From assembly GCA_017880775.1 (NCBI GenBank), contig JADGRQ010000023.1, positions 1 through 64,000 of the forward strand: a stretch of DNA of 64,000 bases, in the 5' to 3' direction. A program made the translations under genes and the position numbers. The notes under the pieces are model-generated. The model was not told the origin of the DNA, did no database searches, and saw nothing but the letters and a program-made list of their open reading frames with translations. Source of the DNA: Burkholderiales bacterium. Its GTDB lineage: Bacteria > Pseudomonadota > Gammaproteobacteria > Burkholderiales > SG8-39. Positions 1-8,457 of this stretch are shown here, piece by piece; within the stretch, counting starts at the first letter, position 1; each line of letters opens with the position of its first letter.

Positions 1-2
1 AT

Positions 3-587
3 GCCCTGCCCTCCTACGTCGCCAATAAGCCCATGTATGTCTGGGCATACGATCCAACCCACTTTTATGGTTCCAAATCCATATTCACCTGCCCGACCGC
101 TTATTCCCAGGGTATTGCCTCCGAGGACGCGGTCGCGGCTACAGATAAGCATGACATGATTCCGGGTGTCCGTCCGTTGTTCCAGTATGCGATGAACTCA
201 AAGTCCATCGCCAACGAGAATATCAGCTTGGGTGGACCAAAGACCCTGCGAATCAACATGGTGGCCCATCCCTCATCCTTCGTGCTTTTTTCCGATGTTC
301 GCAATCGTTCCGCCGAGACACCATTTTCTCCCCTGGGCGATGCCAATCAGTTTATCCTCGCCACCCCGCATGGCTACACCTCACGCTTTTCCTCGCGGCA
401 TGGTCAGGGCGGGCTCATGACCTTCAGCGACGGCCATGCGGCTTACTTCAAATACGGCTACGTCGTGTCTGACGGCGCCGCCGTTACCGCATCTGGTCCG
501 ACGTCTGGCCGAGCGGTCGCCGCCGGTCACGACCCCGGCCGCGCCGACATCAACTGGGATTGCGCGGGGAATCCAGTCATTAATTAA
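3..587 (+). CDS. Prepilin-like protein with H-X9-DG motif, 3' part only
   Basis: The reading frame is open from base 3, so the 5' end lies outside the window; the first internal ATG is at 33. The visible part has an FTCPT motif (as in the F-x-C-P-S/T of this family) and, 123 residues after that ATG, a histidine followed by nine residues and Asp-Gly (SRHGQGGLMTFSDGH). This is the prepilin-associated H-X9-DG signature of type II secretion pseudopilin-like proteins that are abundant in Verrucomicrobia, Planctomycetes and Lentisphaerae. The N-terminal prepilin peptidase site would be upstream and is not seen. G+C is visibly lower than in the rest of the window. Nothing nearby belongs to a secretion system, and the family is foreign to betaproteobacteria, so this end is probably derived from another genome. 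Confidence 0.75.
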   Translation, partial: ALPSYVANKPMYVWAYDPTHFYGSKSIFTCPTAYSQGIASEDAVAATDKHDMIPGVRPLFQYAMNSKSIANENISLGGPKTLRINMVAHPSSFVLFSDVRNRSAETPFSPLGDANQFILATPHGYTSRFSSRHGQGGLMTFSDGHAAYFKYGYVVSDGAAVTASGPTSGRAVAAGHDPGRADINWDCAGNPVIN

Positions 588-721
588 TGTTTAGGCGCGA
601 TACCTTTGCAGATCTGGCCAATCAGATTAACCTCCTGCGTTTGCATTTGAACTTGCTTCGGGCTTCGTTTGTTCGGCCGTTCTTGTTCGCGGTCATCACC
701 GGCGCAGTCTTCACCACAACT
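587..721 (+). other. Start of a second foreign gene, cut at the junction
   Basis: An ATG overlaps the stop of the preceding gene as TAATG. The first 45 codons give a basic N-terminus followed by a hydrophobic run ending in VITGAVFTTTVFA, which resembles a signal peptide or membrane anchor. From about base 721 the frame merely reads the opposite strand of the CoA-transferase gene, so the natural gene stops there. The coupling by TAATG suggests it belongs with the H-X9-DG gene. No family can be assigned from so short a piece. Confidence 0.35.
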
Positions 722-961
722 GTATTCGCCAAGGGTGACGCTGCACGTGTCCACGACGCCGACGGCGCCTGCGCCGACCAGGAAATCGATATTGATTTCG
801 CCGCCGACCACGCCGATGACGCGCAGACTGTCGGCGCGCTGGCGCACGACCTCACGCAGGAACGCCATCGGCGAGCGCTGCATATTGGCGCTCATCACCA
901 GGCGCGTGCCGCTCTTCACCTGGGTGGCAGCCTCTTCCAGGGTCTTCAGCTTGTCCTGCAT
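722..961 (-). pseudogene. CoA-transferase subunit A, N-terminal fragment
   Basis: Translation from ATG 961 begins MQDKLKTLEEAA and contains IGVVGGEINIDFLVGAGAV and DTCSVTLGEY, as in the N-terminal part of glutaconate-CoA-transferase subunit A-like proteins, which move CoA between an acyl-CoA and a carboxylic acid. The start is supported by GGAGAAG six bases upstream; an upstream in-frame ATG at 991 has no such site. Family similarity stops after about 80 residues at the Glu-Tyr codons (722-727); the remaining codons down to 584 look like non-homologous sequence. A full subunit is about 260-290 residues. The cut coincides with the change in base composition, so an assembly chimera is more likely than a true pseudogene. 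Confidence 0.65.
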
Positions 962-1173
962 AGGCTTCTCCGGAGTCCAGAACTGCAACAATAGCGCGTT
1001 TTAAGCCGGAGTGCGGGATCGGGCAGGATCTGCCGGAATGGACGCACGACGACTGCCCTTGAGATTGGTGCCGCTAGTCTGGATTGAACAGACAATCAGC
1101 CGATTACGAATTTAGGAATTCTACGCCCGCACCTACAGAACACGTAGAGTCGGCGTAGAATCGTAGAAAAGGA

Positions 1174-1208
1174 AAAGGGTTGCAGCGATGCAGCCCTTTA
1201 TTTTATTT
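1174..1208. terminator. Bidirectional rho-independent terminator
   Basis: An 11-bp stem (AAAGGGTTGCA paired with TGCAGCCCTTT, one G-T pair) closes a GCGA loop at 1174-1199. It is followed on the plus strand by a T-rich run and on the minus strand by TTTTCCTTTTCT. It lies directly after tRNA-Arg on the minus strand and probably ends that transcript. Confidence 0.7.
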
Positions 1209-1284
1209 GGCGCGCCCGGCAGGAATCGAACCCACGACCCCCTGGTTCGTAGCCAGGTACTCTATCCAACTGAGCTACGGGCGC
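1208..1284 (-). tRNA. tRNA-Arg (anticodon ACG)
   Basis: A 77-nt cloverleaf reads on the minus strand with a 7-bp acceptor stem GCGCCCG/CGGGCGC, D arm AGCTCAGTTGGATAGAG, anticodon loop CTACGAA (ACG), T arm GGTTCGATTCC and an encoded CCA. It reads CGU-type arginine codons after A34 deamination. It sits 27 nt from tRNA-Ser(GCU) and probably shares its transcript. Confidence 0.95.
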
Positions 1285-1311
1285 GTTTTGAGCCGCGAAT
1301 TATAGCAAAGT

Positions 1312-1403
1312 TGGCGGAGAGGGAGGGATTCGAACCCTCGATACGGCGCAAACCGTATAACGCCTTAGCAGGGCGCCCCCTTCGGCCACTCGGGCATCTC
1401 TCC
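1312..1403 (-). tRNA. tRNA-Ser (anticodon GCT)
   Basis: A 92-nt class II tRNA with the long variable arm typical of serine tRNAs. The acceptor starts GGAGAGA, the anticodon loop is CTGCTAA (GCT), the T arm contains GGTTCGAATCC, and CCA is encoded. The last acceptor pair (7-66) is A-C. It reads AGC/AGU codons and lies between lysC and tRNA-Arg. Confidence 0.95.
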
Positions 1404-1424
1404 GAACGGCGAATTATAGGCCCC

Positions 1425-2681
1425 TCACACCCGGTCGAGGTCGAAGACCTTGTGCAGCACGCGCACCGCGAGCTCGGTGTATTTCTCCTCGATCACCACC
1501 GAGATCTTGATCTCTGAGGTCGAGATCATCTGGATATTGATCCCCTCCTCGGCCAAAGTCCGGAACATCTGCGCGGCAATCCCCGCGTGCGAGCGCATGC
1601 CCATGCCGACGATCGACACCTTGGCGATGCCCTCGTTGCCGGTCACGTCCCTGCACTTGATGTGCGGCTGGACCTGTTCCTTCAGGATCTTCATGGCCTT
1701 GGGCATGTCGCCGCGCCCGAGCGTGAACGAAAGGTCGGTGCTGCCATCGTGGCTGACGTTTTGCACGATCACGTCGACGTTGATGCCCGCATCGGCGATC
1801 GGGCCGAGGATGGCATAGGCGATGCCGGGCTTGTCGGGCACCGAGTGCACCGTGATCTTGGCCTCGTCGCGTTGCGCGGCGACGCCGGAGATGATTGCTT
1901 TTTCCATCGCCATGTGCGGATCTTCCTCGAAAGTGATGAGTGTGCCGGACCGGGACTCTTCCTCTACGGGCAGCATCGGGTCGGTGAGGCTCGAAAGCAC
2001 GCGTGTCGGCACACGGAACTTGCCGGCGAACTCAACCGAGCGGATCTGCAGCACCTTGGAGCCGAGGCTCGCCATCTCGAGCATCTCTTCGAAAGTGACG
2101 TTGCGCAGGCGGCGCGCGTCTGGCTCGATGCGCGGATCGGCGGTGTAGACGCCTTCCACATCGGTGTAGATCTGGCATTCGTCGGCCTTCAGCGCCGCGG
2201 CGAGGGCCACCGCCGACGTGTCCGAGCCGCCCCGGCCGAGCGTGGTTATGTTGTCCTCGCCGTCGATGCCCTGGAAGCCCGCGACCACCGGCACGCGCCC
2301 CGCAGCAAGATCGCCGCGCAGGCGCACTTCATCAATCGAGTCGATGCGCGCGCGTGTGTGGGCCGAGTCGGTCAGCACCTTCACCTGCCAGCCGGTGTAG
2401 CTGCGCGCCTTCACCCCGAGCTCGAGCAGCGCCATCGCCAGCAGGCCGATTGTGACCTGCTCGCCGGTCGAGGCGATCACGTCGAGTTCGCGCGGATCGG
2501 GCTGCGCCTGAATCTCCTTTGCGAGCGCGATCAGGCGGTTGGTCTCGCCCGACATCGCGGAAGGGACCACCACCACGTCATGGCCTGCCGAACGCCACTT
2601 GGCGACGCGGCGCGCGACGTTCCTGATGCGCTCGACCGAGCCGACCGAAGTACCGCCGTATTTCTGGACGATGAGGGACAT
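1425..2681 (-). CDS. lysC: Aspartate kinase
   Basis: LysC phosphorylates aspartate, the first step to lysine, diaminopimelate, threonine and methionine. The 418-residue product starts [14 protein letters not shown] with the kinase lysine motif; an upstream in-frame ATG at 2723 would add 14 residues of unconserved sequence and was rejected. The N-terminal amino-acid kinase domain includes [19 protein letters not shown] and [11 protein letters not shown]. Two ACT domains follow (about residues 265-335 and 345-415; [20 protein letters not shown] and [20 protein letters not shown]), which in this family bind lysine/threonine for feedback inhibition. It is flanked by serine tRNA genes on the same strand. 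Confidence 0.96.
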   Translation of the reverse strand: MSLIVQKYGGTSVGSVERIRNVARRVAKWRSAGHDVVVVPSAMSGETNRLIALAKEIQAQPDPRELDVIASTGEQVTIGLLAMALLELGVKARSYTGWQVKVLTDSAHTRARIDSIDEVRLRGDLAAGRVPVVAGFQGIDGEDNITTLGRGGSDTSAVALAAALKADECQIYTDVEGVYTADPRIEPDARRLRNVTFEEMLEMASLGSKVLQIRSVEFAGKFRVPTRVLSSLTDPMLPVEEESRSGTLITFEEDPHMAMEKAIISGVAAQRDEAKITVHSVPDKPGIAYAILGPIADAGINVDVIVQNVSHDGSTDLSFTLGRGDMPKAMKILKEQVQPHIKCRDVTGNEGIAKVSIVGMGMRSHAGIAAQMFRTLAEEGINIQMISTSEIKISVVIEEKYTELAVRVLHKVFDLDRV

Positions 2682-2756
2682 GCCGCGGTGCCAAAAAAAG
2701 ATGACGAGTTTACCGGAAAACAACGCTGAATTCGAGGGTTAGAGAGCTTTTTGCGG

Positions 2757-2844
2757 TGGCGGAAGGGGTGGGATTCGAACCCACGAGGGCTTGCGCCCTG
2801 CCGGTTTTCAAGACCGGTGCATTAGACCACTCTGCCACCCTTCC
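2757..2844 (-). tRNA. tRNA-Ser (anticodon TGA)
   Basis: An 88-nt class II tRNA with acceptor GGAAGGG, D arm GGCAGAGTGGT, anticodon loop CTTGAAA (TGA), a long variable arm with an AGGGC/GCCCT stem, T arm GGTTCGAATCC and encoded CCA. It lies upstream of lysC on the same strand, 75 nt from the lysC start. Confidence 0.95.
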
Positions 2845-2976
2845 CCGCGCTTGACTTTCCGACCGGCGGCCCCATTTTACCGGTAGGGTATCCCTTTGCG
2901 GTTGAAGGACTTTCGCGGTTGCAACCCGCCGGCGATTTGGTAGTCTAATGGGACGTTACGAACCAAGGAGAGGCAT

Positions 2977-3726
2977 ATGAAACCCGAGTTGCAACCGATC
3001 CGTTCCACCCAGAACGCCTACGGCGAGAACATTCCGCCGGTCGCCTACGATCCGCAGAACACAGCCGCGGAAACACGCGTTTCCGACGGGCATCGCGTCC
3101 TGCGCAATACCTACTGGCTGCTCGCCGTCAGCCTCGTGCCGACGGTGATCGGCGCGGCCATCGGCACCAACATCGACCTCACGTTCCTGCGCGCGAGCCC
3201 GATGATCTCGTTCTTCGCGATCCTCGGCATCTTCTATGGCTGGATCTTTGCGATCGAGAAGAACCGCGACAGCGCAATCGGCGTCGGCCTCCTGCTCGGC
3301 TTCACGCTGTTCATGGGCCTGCTGCTCGGGCCGCTGCTGCAGAGGGTGCTGGGTTTCAGCAACGGCATCCAGCTGGTGATGATGGCCGCAGGAGGCACGG
3401 CGGCGGTGTTCTTCGCCATGGCGTCAATTGCCACCACCACCAAGCGCGATCTTTCCGGCATGGGCAATTTCCTCGCCATCGGCGCGATCGTGATCATGCT
3501 GGCGGTGGTCGCAAACGTGTTCTTCGCCAGCCCGGTGCTGTACCTCGTCCTGGTAGGCGCGTTCGTGATTTTCAGCTCGCTGCTGATCCTTTGGCAGGTG
3601 AACGCGGTGGTACGCGGCGGGGAGACCAACTACATCTCGGTGACTCTGTCGCTGTATGTCGCGATCTACAACCTGTTCACCAGCCTGCTGCAGTTGCTGG
3701 GAATATTCGGCGGCAATAGCGACTGA
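2977..3726 (+). CDS. Bax inhibitor-1/YccA family membrane protein
   Basis: A 249-residue inner-membrane protein with a 45-residue polar N-terminus and about seven hydrophobic segments (TYWLLAVSLVPTVIGAAIG, ISFFAILGIFYGWIF, VGLLLGFTLFMGLLLGPLL and others), matching the BI-1/YccA family. In E. coli YccA binds and modulates the FtsH protease; the role here is inferred from that. The start ATG has a strong ribosome binding site, AAGGAGAGG, seven bases upstream. A terminator hairpin follows 20 bases after the stop, so the gene is probably monocistronic. It points away from the tRNA-Ser/lysC group. Confidence 0.9.
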   Translation: MKPELQPIRSTQNAYGENIPPVAYDPQNTAAETRVSDGHRVLRNTYWLLAVSLVPTVIGAAIGTNIDLTFLRASPMISFFAILGIFYGWIFAIEKNRDSAIGVGLLLGFTLFMGLLLGPLLQRVLGFSNGIQLVMMAAGGTAAVFFAMASIATTTKRDLSGMGNFLAIGAIVIMLAVVANVFFASPVLYLVLVGAFVIFSSLLILWQVNAVVRGGETNYISVTLSLYVAIYNLFTSLLQLLGIFGGNSD

Positions 3727-3730
3727 CGCC

Positions 3731-4432
3731 TTGCCGCGCGAGACCAAGGCCGCCTGCGGGCGGCCTTTCTTTTTTCTCTGGTGGTTTGCCGCCCTCGCAT
3801 TGGCGGCGCTGCCCGGCTGCAAGGCGATCCAGAGTCCGGAGCGCAATTTCGCGCCGCCCGCCGCGCACGAACCCACGCCCGAGTTGACGGGAGTGCCCGA
3901 GATCGCGAAGGCGCTGCGCACCGGCGGCTACGTGGTCTACATGCGCCACGGGCGCACCAACCGCGACGAGATCGAGCTGGAAGCAAAGAGCCGCGAGACC
4001 GGCCGCTTCTCCATCGATGACTGCTCGACCCAGCGCAACCTCAGCGCCGAGGGACTCGCCGGGGTCCGCGCCGCCGGCGCGGGCTTCAAACGCTTCGGCC
4101 CGCCGGTCGCGCGCTTCGTTTCGAGCCGCTACTGCCGCGTGGCGCAGACCGCGCGCATGTTCGCCGACCAGATCGAGTGGTCCGAGTTCCTGACCTCGGA
4201 AGGGCCGGTCGTGAAATCCCCGGAACGCATCGCAGGCGTGCGCGCGCTGCTCGCCACTCGCCCGCCCGCGGGAATGAACCACATGCTGTTCACGCACCAA
4301 GGCATTTTCTTCGAGGCAACCGGGCTGACGGTGCAGGAGGGGTGGGCGGTCGTGCTCATTCCGGGGAATTACCGGCGCGTGATCGCGCGCATCGCACCGG
4401 AGGACTGGGCGAGGCTTGCGGCAGTTCGCTGA
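3731..4432 (+). CDS. Histidine phosphatase family lipoprotein
   Basis: The product has an RHG motif (VVYMRHGRTNRDE) and a second catalytic histidine in MLFTHQG, the two hallmarks of the histidine phosphatase superfamily, so a phosphomonoesterase is likely; the substrate is unknown. A hydrophobic segment ending LAALPGC at codons 22-28 is a lipoprotein signal, so it is probably anchored in the envelope. The chosen start is TTG 3731, which gives a short basic n-region; an in-frame ATG at 3656 lies inside the YccA gene and would add 25 unlikely residues. Oddly, the terminator of the upstream gene falls within the first 16 codons, so a start further downstream or a separate promoter is possible. 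Confidence 0.75.
   Translation: MPRETKAACGRPFFFLWWFAALALAALPGCKAIQSPERNFAPPAAHEPTPELTGVPEIAKALRTGGYVVYMRHGRTNRDEIELEAKSRETGRFSIDDCSTQRNLSAEGLAGVRAAGAGFKRFGPPVARFVSSRYCRVAQTARMFADQIEWSEFLTSEGPVVKSPERIAGVRALLATRPPAGMNHMLFTHQGIFFEATGLTVQEGWAVVLIPGNYRRVIARIAPEDWARLAAVR
3746..3776 (+). terminator. Rho-independent terminator of the YccA gene
   Basis: A 9-bp perfect GC-rich stem AAGGCCGCC/GGCGGCCTT with a TGCG loop is followed by TCTTTTTT. It lies 20 bases after the stop of the YccA family gene and overlaps the apparent start of the histidine phosphatase gene. Confidence 0.8.
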
Positions 4433-4437
4433 TCGCG

Positions 4438-5751
4438 TCAGTCCGCCGGGCGATCGCGATCGAACACTGCGATGCTCTCAACGTGCGCTGTGTGCGGAAA
4501 CATGTTCACCACCCCGGCCGCTGAGAGCGTGAAACCGCTGGCGTTGACCAGCACCCCCGCGTCTCGCGCGAGAGTCGCCGCGTCGCAGGAAACGTAGACG
4601 ATACGGCGCGGCCATTCCTGGGTGAGCGCCTTGACCATGCCCATCGCACCCTCTCGCGGCGGGTCGATCAGCAGTTTGTCGAATGGGCCGTGCTTGCCCA
4701 GCGCAGCCGCGCCGGCAACGAACAGGTCCGCGACCTCGAAGCTTGCGCCGGCGGCGAGGCCGTTCAGCACCGCGTTGCTGCGCGCGCGTTCGATCAATCC
4801 GGCGCTGCCCTCCAGTCCGATCACGCGCGCCCCGCTCCGCGCGATCGGCAGCGTGAAGTTGCCCAGGCCGCAGAACAGGTCGGCGATGTGCTCGCCAGGC
4901 CGCGGGTCGAGCAGCCGCAGCGCGCGGCGCACCAGCATCCGGTTGACGCCGTGGTTCACCTGCGTGAAGTCGGTGGGCGCGAACTCGATGCGCACGCCGA
5001 ATTCCGGCAGTTCGTAATACAGGCCCGGCGCCTGCGCCGGATGAAACGGAGCTGCGCTGGCGGGCCCGGCCGGCTGCAGCCAGACCCAGGCGCCGCTTGC
5101 TTCAGCGAATCCGCGCAGCCGCTCGGCGTCAGACGCGGATAGAGGATCGAGGTGGCGGAACACCAGCACGTCGACCGCATCGCCGACCGCGACCTCGATC
5201 TGCGGCATGCGGGCGCGCGACTCGAACGCGCTGATCAGCGCGCGCAGTTGCGGAATCAGGCGCGAAACGCGCGGCGGCAGCACCTCGCAACTCGCCATGT
5301 CGGCCACGTAGGTCGATTTGCGCTCGCGGAAGCCCACCAGTGCGCCGCCCTTTTTTGCCACGTAGCGCACTGAGAGCCGCGCGCGGTGGCGGTAGCCCCA
5401 TTCCTCGCCGTACACCGCGGGGAGCAGCATCCCGGCGCTCACCTTCCCGATGCGCGCGAGGTTGTCCTCCAGTTCGCGCTGCTTGGCTGCGACCTGCGCG
5501 CGGGCGCCCGCATGCTGTAGCGCGCAGCCGCCGCAGGTGCCAAAATACTCGCAGCGCGGCGTGCGGCGGTCGGGGCTTGCGCGCAGCATTTCTGCCGTGC
5601 GGGCAAGATCGTAGGAAGGCTTTTCCCCGGTCAGATCGGCACGCACCCGTTCGCCGGTCAGCGCGCCCTCGACGAACACCACCTTTCCGTCGCGGCGCGC
5701 GACGCCGCGCCCCTGCGTGTCGAGGGACTCGATCTCCAGCTCGAAACTCAC
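4438..5751 (-). CDS. rlmD: 23S rRNA (uracil-1939-C5)-methyltransferase RlmD
   Basis: RlmD methylates U1939 of 23S rRNA with S-adenosylmethionine. The 437-residue product has an N-terminal TRAM domain (about 1-55), four cysteines for a 4Fe-4S cluster (C67, C73, C76 and C155, the first three in CEYFGTCGGC), the SAM site DLFCGLGNFT at 291-300, DPPREG at 363-368 and the catalytic cysteine C389 in VYVSCDAATLARD. Its ATG overlaps the stop of the exonuclease gene by four bases (ATGA), so it is the last gene of the long minus-strand operon. Confidence 0.95.
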   Translation of the reverse strand: MSFELEIESLDTQGRGVARRDGKVVFVEGALTGERVRADLTGEKPSYDLARTAEMLRASPDRRTPRCEYFGTCGGCALQHAGARAQVAAKQRELEDNLARIGKVSAGMLLPAVYGEEWGYRHRARLSVRYVAKKGGALVGFRERKSTYVADMASCEVLPPRVSRLIPQLRALISAFESRARMPQIEVAVGDAVDVLVFRHLDPLSASDAERLRGFAEASGAWVWLQPAGPASAAPFHPAQAPGLYYELPEFGVRIEFAPTDFTQVNHGVNRMLVRRALRLLDPRPGEHIADLFCGLGNFTLPIARSGARVIGLEGSAGLIERARSNAVLNGLAAGASFEVADLFVAGAAALGKHGPFDKLLIDPPREGAMGMVKALTQEWPRRIVYVSCDAATLARDAGVLVNASGFTLSAAGVVNMFPHTAHVESIAVFDRDRPAD

Positions 5752-6551
5752 GGGGAAACAGGCTTTTCCGGCCAGCGCTCAAGGAACTCGCGCCAGTGCG
5801 GCGCCGACGCTTCCGTTGCAATGCGCTCGAGCGTGGTTCGCACCAGATGTGCCTCGCGCGCGCAGTGTTCCGCCGTGTACCGGCCACGCTGGCGCTGAAA
5901 ACGCAGGTACAGCAGGTAAGTGTTGAGCGCGTCAGCTTCGCAATAATTGCGGATTTCAGCCATCTTGCCGGCCTGGTAGGCGGGCCACACCGCTGCGCCC
6001 CCGATGCCGATCTTGCCCGCCAGCCCGGCGAGCCGCGCCACGTCATCGAGCGGCGCATTGTTGCGCGGCTGGTACATCGCGAGCACGTCCATCAGGTCGA
6101 GGTGCCGGGCGTGGTACCTGCTTACGTAATTGTTGAAGCGGAAATCGCGGTCTTCGTCGCCCTGCTCCCAGAAACGCGGCGCATCGACTCCCGCGATCAG
6201 CCCCCTGTAATTCAGCACCGGCAGGTCGAATCCGCCGCCATTCCAGGACACCAGCTGCGGCGTGTACTTCTCGATGCCGTCGTAGAACTTCTGGATCGCC
6301 GCGCGCTCGTCGCGCTCGGGCTCGCCGATGGAGAAGATCTTCAGCCCGTCGGCGTCGCGCAGCACGCACGAGATGACGACCACGCGGTGCAGGTGCGGGG
6401 CGAGGAAATCGCTGCCGCTCTGCGCACGCCGCTTCTGAAACGCAACCTCCGCGACCTCGTGGTCGGGCAGCGCACCGGGCAACTCGTACAGGCGCCGGAT
6501 GCCCGCGACATCCGGGACCGTCTCGATGTCGAACGCGAGGACTGGAGTCAA
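5748..6551 (-). CDS. Predicted 3'-5' exonuclease, PolB-like
   Basis: This 267-residue protein matches the stand-alone PolB-like exonuclease family. LAFDIETVPD supplies the first acidic pair (ExoI), LVSWNGGGFDLPVL is the ExoII-like segment, and the C-terminal YCEADALNTYLLYLRF gives the last catalytic aspartate (ExoIII). It probably degrades single-stranded DNA or RNA ends; the substrate is not known. The start is TTG 6551, chosen because it overlaps the cysM stop as TTGA and because conserved sequence begins three residues later; reading further upstream only gives the other frame of cysM. The stop overlaps rlmD by four bases. Confidence 0.8.
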   Translation of the reverse strand: MTPVLAFDIETVPDVAGIRRLYELPGALPDHEVAEVAFQKRRAQSGSDFLAPHLHRVVVISCVLRDADGLKIFSIGEPERDERAAIQKFYDGIEKYTPQLVSWNGGGFDLPVLNYRGLIAGVDAPRFWEQGDEDRDFRFNNYVSRYHARHLDLMDVLAMYQPRNNAPLDDVARLAGLAGKIGIGGAAVWPAYQAGKMAEIRNYCEADALNTYLLYLRFQRQRGRYTAEHCAREAHLVRTTLERIATEASAPHWREFLERWPEKPVSP

Positions 6552-7453
6552 TCCGGAAACACTCCGGTCGAGAGATAGCGGTCGCCGCGGTCCGGGATGA
6601 CCGTGACGATGGTCGCATTTCTCGTTTCCGCGTTCACCTGCAGCGCCGCCCACACTGCTCCGCCCGCCGAGATGCCGGCAAAAATGCCTTCTTCGCGTGC
6701 CAGGCGCCGCGTCGTGTCTTCCGCATCCGCCTGGCTGACGAAGATCATGCGGTCGACCCGCGGCTTCTCGAAAATCTTCGGCATGTAGGCTTCGGGCCAT
6801 TTCCGGATCCCGGGGATCTGCGAGCCTTCCGTCGGCTGGCAGCCGACGATCTGGATCTTGGCGCTCTTTTCCTTCAGGAACTTCGACACGCCCATGATCG
6901 TGCCGGTCGTACCCATGCTGGAGACGAAATGCGTGATCCCGCCGTGGGTGTCGCGCCAGATTTCCGGCCCGGTGCCTTCGTAATGCGCCGCCGTATTGTC
7001 CGGATTGGCGAACTGGTCGAGCATCACGCCCTTGCCGTCGGCGACCATGCGATCGGCGAGGTCGCGTGCGGACTCCATGCCGCCCGTCTTCGGCGTGAGC
7101 ACGATCTCGGCGCCGAAGGCACGCATCGTCTGGCGCCGCTCGACCGACAGGTGCTCGGGCATGACCAGCACCATGCGGTAGCCGCGCAATGCCGCCGCCA
7201 TCGCGAGACCGATGCCGGTATTACCGCTGGTCGCCTCGATCAGCGTGTCGCCCGGCTTGATGGCGCCGCGCTTTTCCGCCCGCACGATCATCGAAAGCGC
7301 CGGCCGGTCCTTCACCGAGCCGGCCGGATTGTTGCCCTCCAGTTTGGCAAGCACGACGTTGCCGCGCCGCTCGTCATCAGCACCGGGCAGGCGCAGCAGA
7401 CGCACCAGCGGTGTCTCGCCGATGAAGTCCTCGATGGTGCGGTACTTTGCCAT
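6548..7453 (-). CDS. cysM: Cysteine synthase B (O-acetylserine sulfhydrylase)
   Basis: CysM makes cysteine from O-acetylserine and sulfide, or S-sulfocysteine from thiosulfate. The 301-residue length is right for CysM. The pyridoxal phosphate lysine is K48 in NNPAGSVKDRPA, TSGNTG at 75-80 binds the substrate carboxylate, and the PLP phosphate loop is SMGTTGTIMG. The basic EGSQIPGIRKWPEAYMPK stretch is typical of CysM rather than CysK. The start ATG overlaps the hldD stop by one base (TGATG), and the stop overlaps the exonuclease start. Confidence 0.94.
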   Translation of the reverse strand: MAKYRTIEDFIGETPLVRLLRLPGADDERRGNVVLAKLEGNNPAGSVKDRPALSMIVRAEKRGAIKPGDTLIEATSGNTGIGLAMAAALRGYRMVLVMPEHLSVERRQTMRAFGAEIVLTPKTGGMESARDLADRMVADGKGVMLDQFANPDNTAAHYEGTGPEIWRDTHGGITHFVSSMGTTGTIMGVSKFLKEKSAKIQIVGCQPTEGSQIPGIRKWPEAYMPKIFEKPRVDRMIFVSQADAEDTTRRLAREEGIFAGISAGGAVWAALQVNAETRNATIVTVIPDRGDRYLSTGVFPD

Positions 7454-8454
7454 CAGGCGCTGCGCTTCTCGAAAAGCGCCCTCGCGTATTGCTCCACACC
7501 TTGCCCGACGCCGCGGAACGCACCGGAGTAGCCCGCCGCACGCAGCAGGCCGAGGTCGGCCTGCGTGTAGCTCTGGTACTTGCCGCGCAACGCGTCGGGA
7601 AAGGTGATGTATTCGATCACGCCCTGCGCCACCAGTTCGCCGAGCGCGAGCGGCGGTTCGCCGCGCGCGGCGCGCACGCCGTTCACAGCTGCGCGCGCCA
7701 CGTCGTTGAAGGTCTGCGTACGCCCCGTGCCGCAGTTGTAGATGCCCGAGAGTTCGCGCCGCTCGAGAAAATGCAGGTTCACGCTGACCACGTCGTCGAC
7801 ATGGACGAAATCGCGCAACTGCTCGCCGGCCGCATAGCCGCCGCTGCCTTCGAACAGCTTCACCTTGCCGGTGTCGAGGAACTGGCGCGTGGCATGGTAA
7901 GCGATCGAAGCCATGCGTCCCTTATGGGCTTCGTTGGGACCGTAGACGTTGAAGTAGCGAAAACCCGCGACCTGCGCGGAAAGGTCGGGGAGCCGCCGCC
8001 GCACCAGCTGGTCGAACAGGAACTTGGAGTAGCCGTAGATGTTGAGCGGCGATTCGCAGCTCCGCTCCTCGCGAAACAGGGTGCCCGCGCCATACACGGC
8101 CGCGGAAGAGGCATACAGCAACGGGATCTCCTCGGCCTGGCACCAATCGAGCAGCGCACGGGAGTACTCGTAGTTGTTCGCCATCATGTAGCGCCCGTCG
8201 GTCTGCATGGTGTCGGAGCACGCGCCCTGGTGGAGCACGGCGTCGATCCCGCCCTCGAACTCGTGGGCGCGCAGGCGCGCGAGGAAATCGCGTTTGTCCA
8301 GATAGTCCTCGAACTCGCAGTCGACGAGGTTGCGGAACTTGTCGGCGTTTTCGAGGTTGTCGACCGCGAGGATCTCGCTGACGCCCGCGCGGTTCAGGCC
8401 CGCGATCAGCCGCGATCCGATGAATCCGGCGGCGCCGGTGACGACGTAGGACAT
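7453..8454 (-). CDS. hldD: ADP-glyceromanno-heptose 6-epimerase
   Basis: HldD (RfaD) converts ADP-D-glycero-D-manno-heptose to the L-glycero form used for the LPS inner core. The 333-residue protein starts with the NAD(P)-binding motif [13 protein letters not shown], has [10 protein letters not shown] typical of this epimerase, and the YxxxK pair Y140/K144 in [11 protein letters not shown]. It lies three bases after rfaE1 and overlaps cysM by one base, so the two LPS heptose genes are translated together. Confidence 0.95.
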   Translation of the reverse strand: MSYVVTGAAGFIGSRLIAGLNRAGVSEILAVDNLENADKFRNLVDCEFEDYLDKRDFLARLRAHEFEGGIDAVLHQGACSDTMQTDGRYMMANNYEYSRALLDWCQAEEIPLLYASSAAVYGAGTLFREERSCESPLNIYGYSKFLFDQLVRRRLPDLSAQVAGFRYFNVYGPNEAHKGRMASIAYHATRQFLDTGKVKLFEGSGGYAAGEQLRDFVHVDDVVSVNLHFLERRELSGIYNCGTGRTQTFNDVARAAVNGVRAARGEPPLALGELVAQGVIEYITFPDALRGKYQSYTQADLGLLRAAGYSGAFRGVGQGVEQYARALFEKRSA

Positions 8455-8457
8455 AGC

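Noticed and set aside
1208-1403. tRNA genes as attachment site of an integrated element
   Set aside because: No integrase, direct repeat of a tRNA end or mobile gene is seen beside them; the foreign piece at 1-721 is better explained as a chimera.
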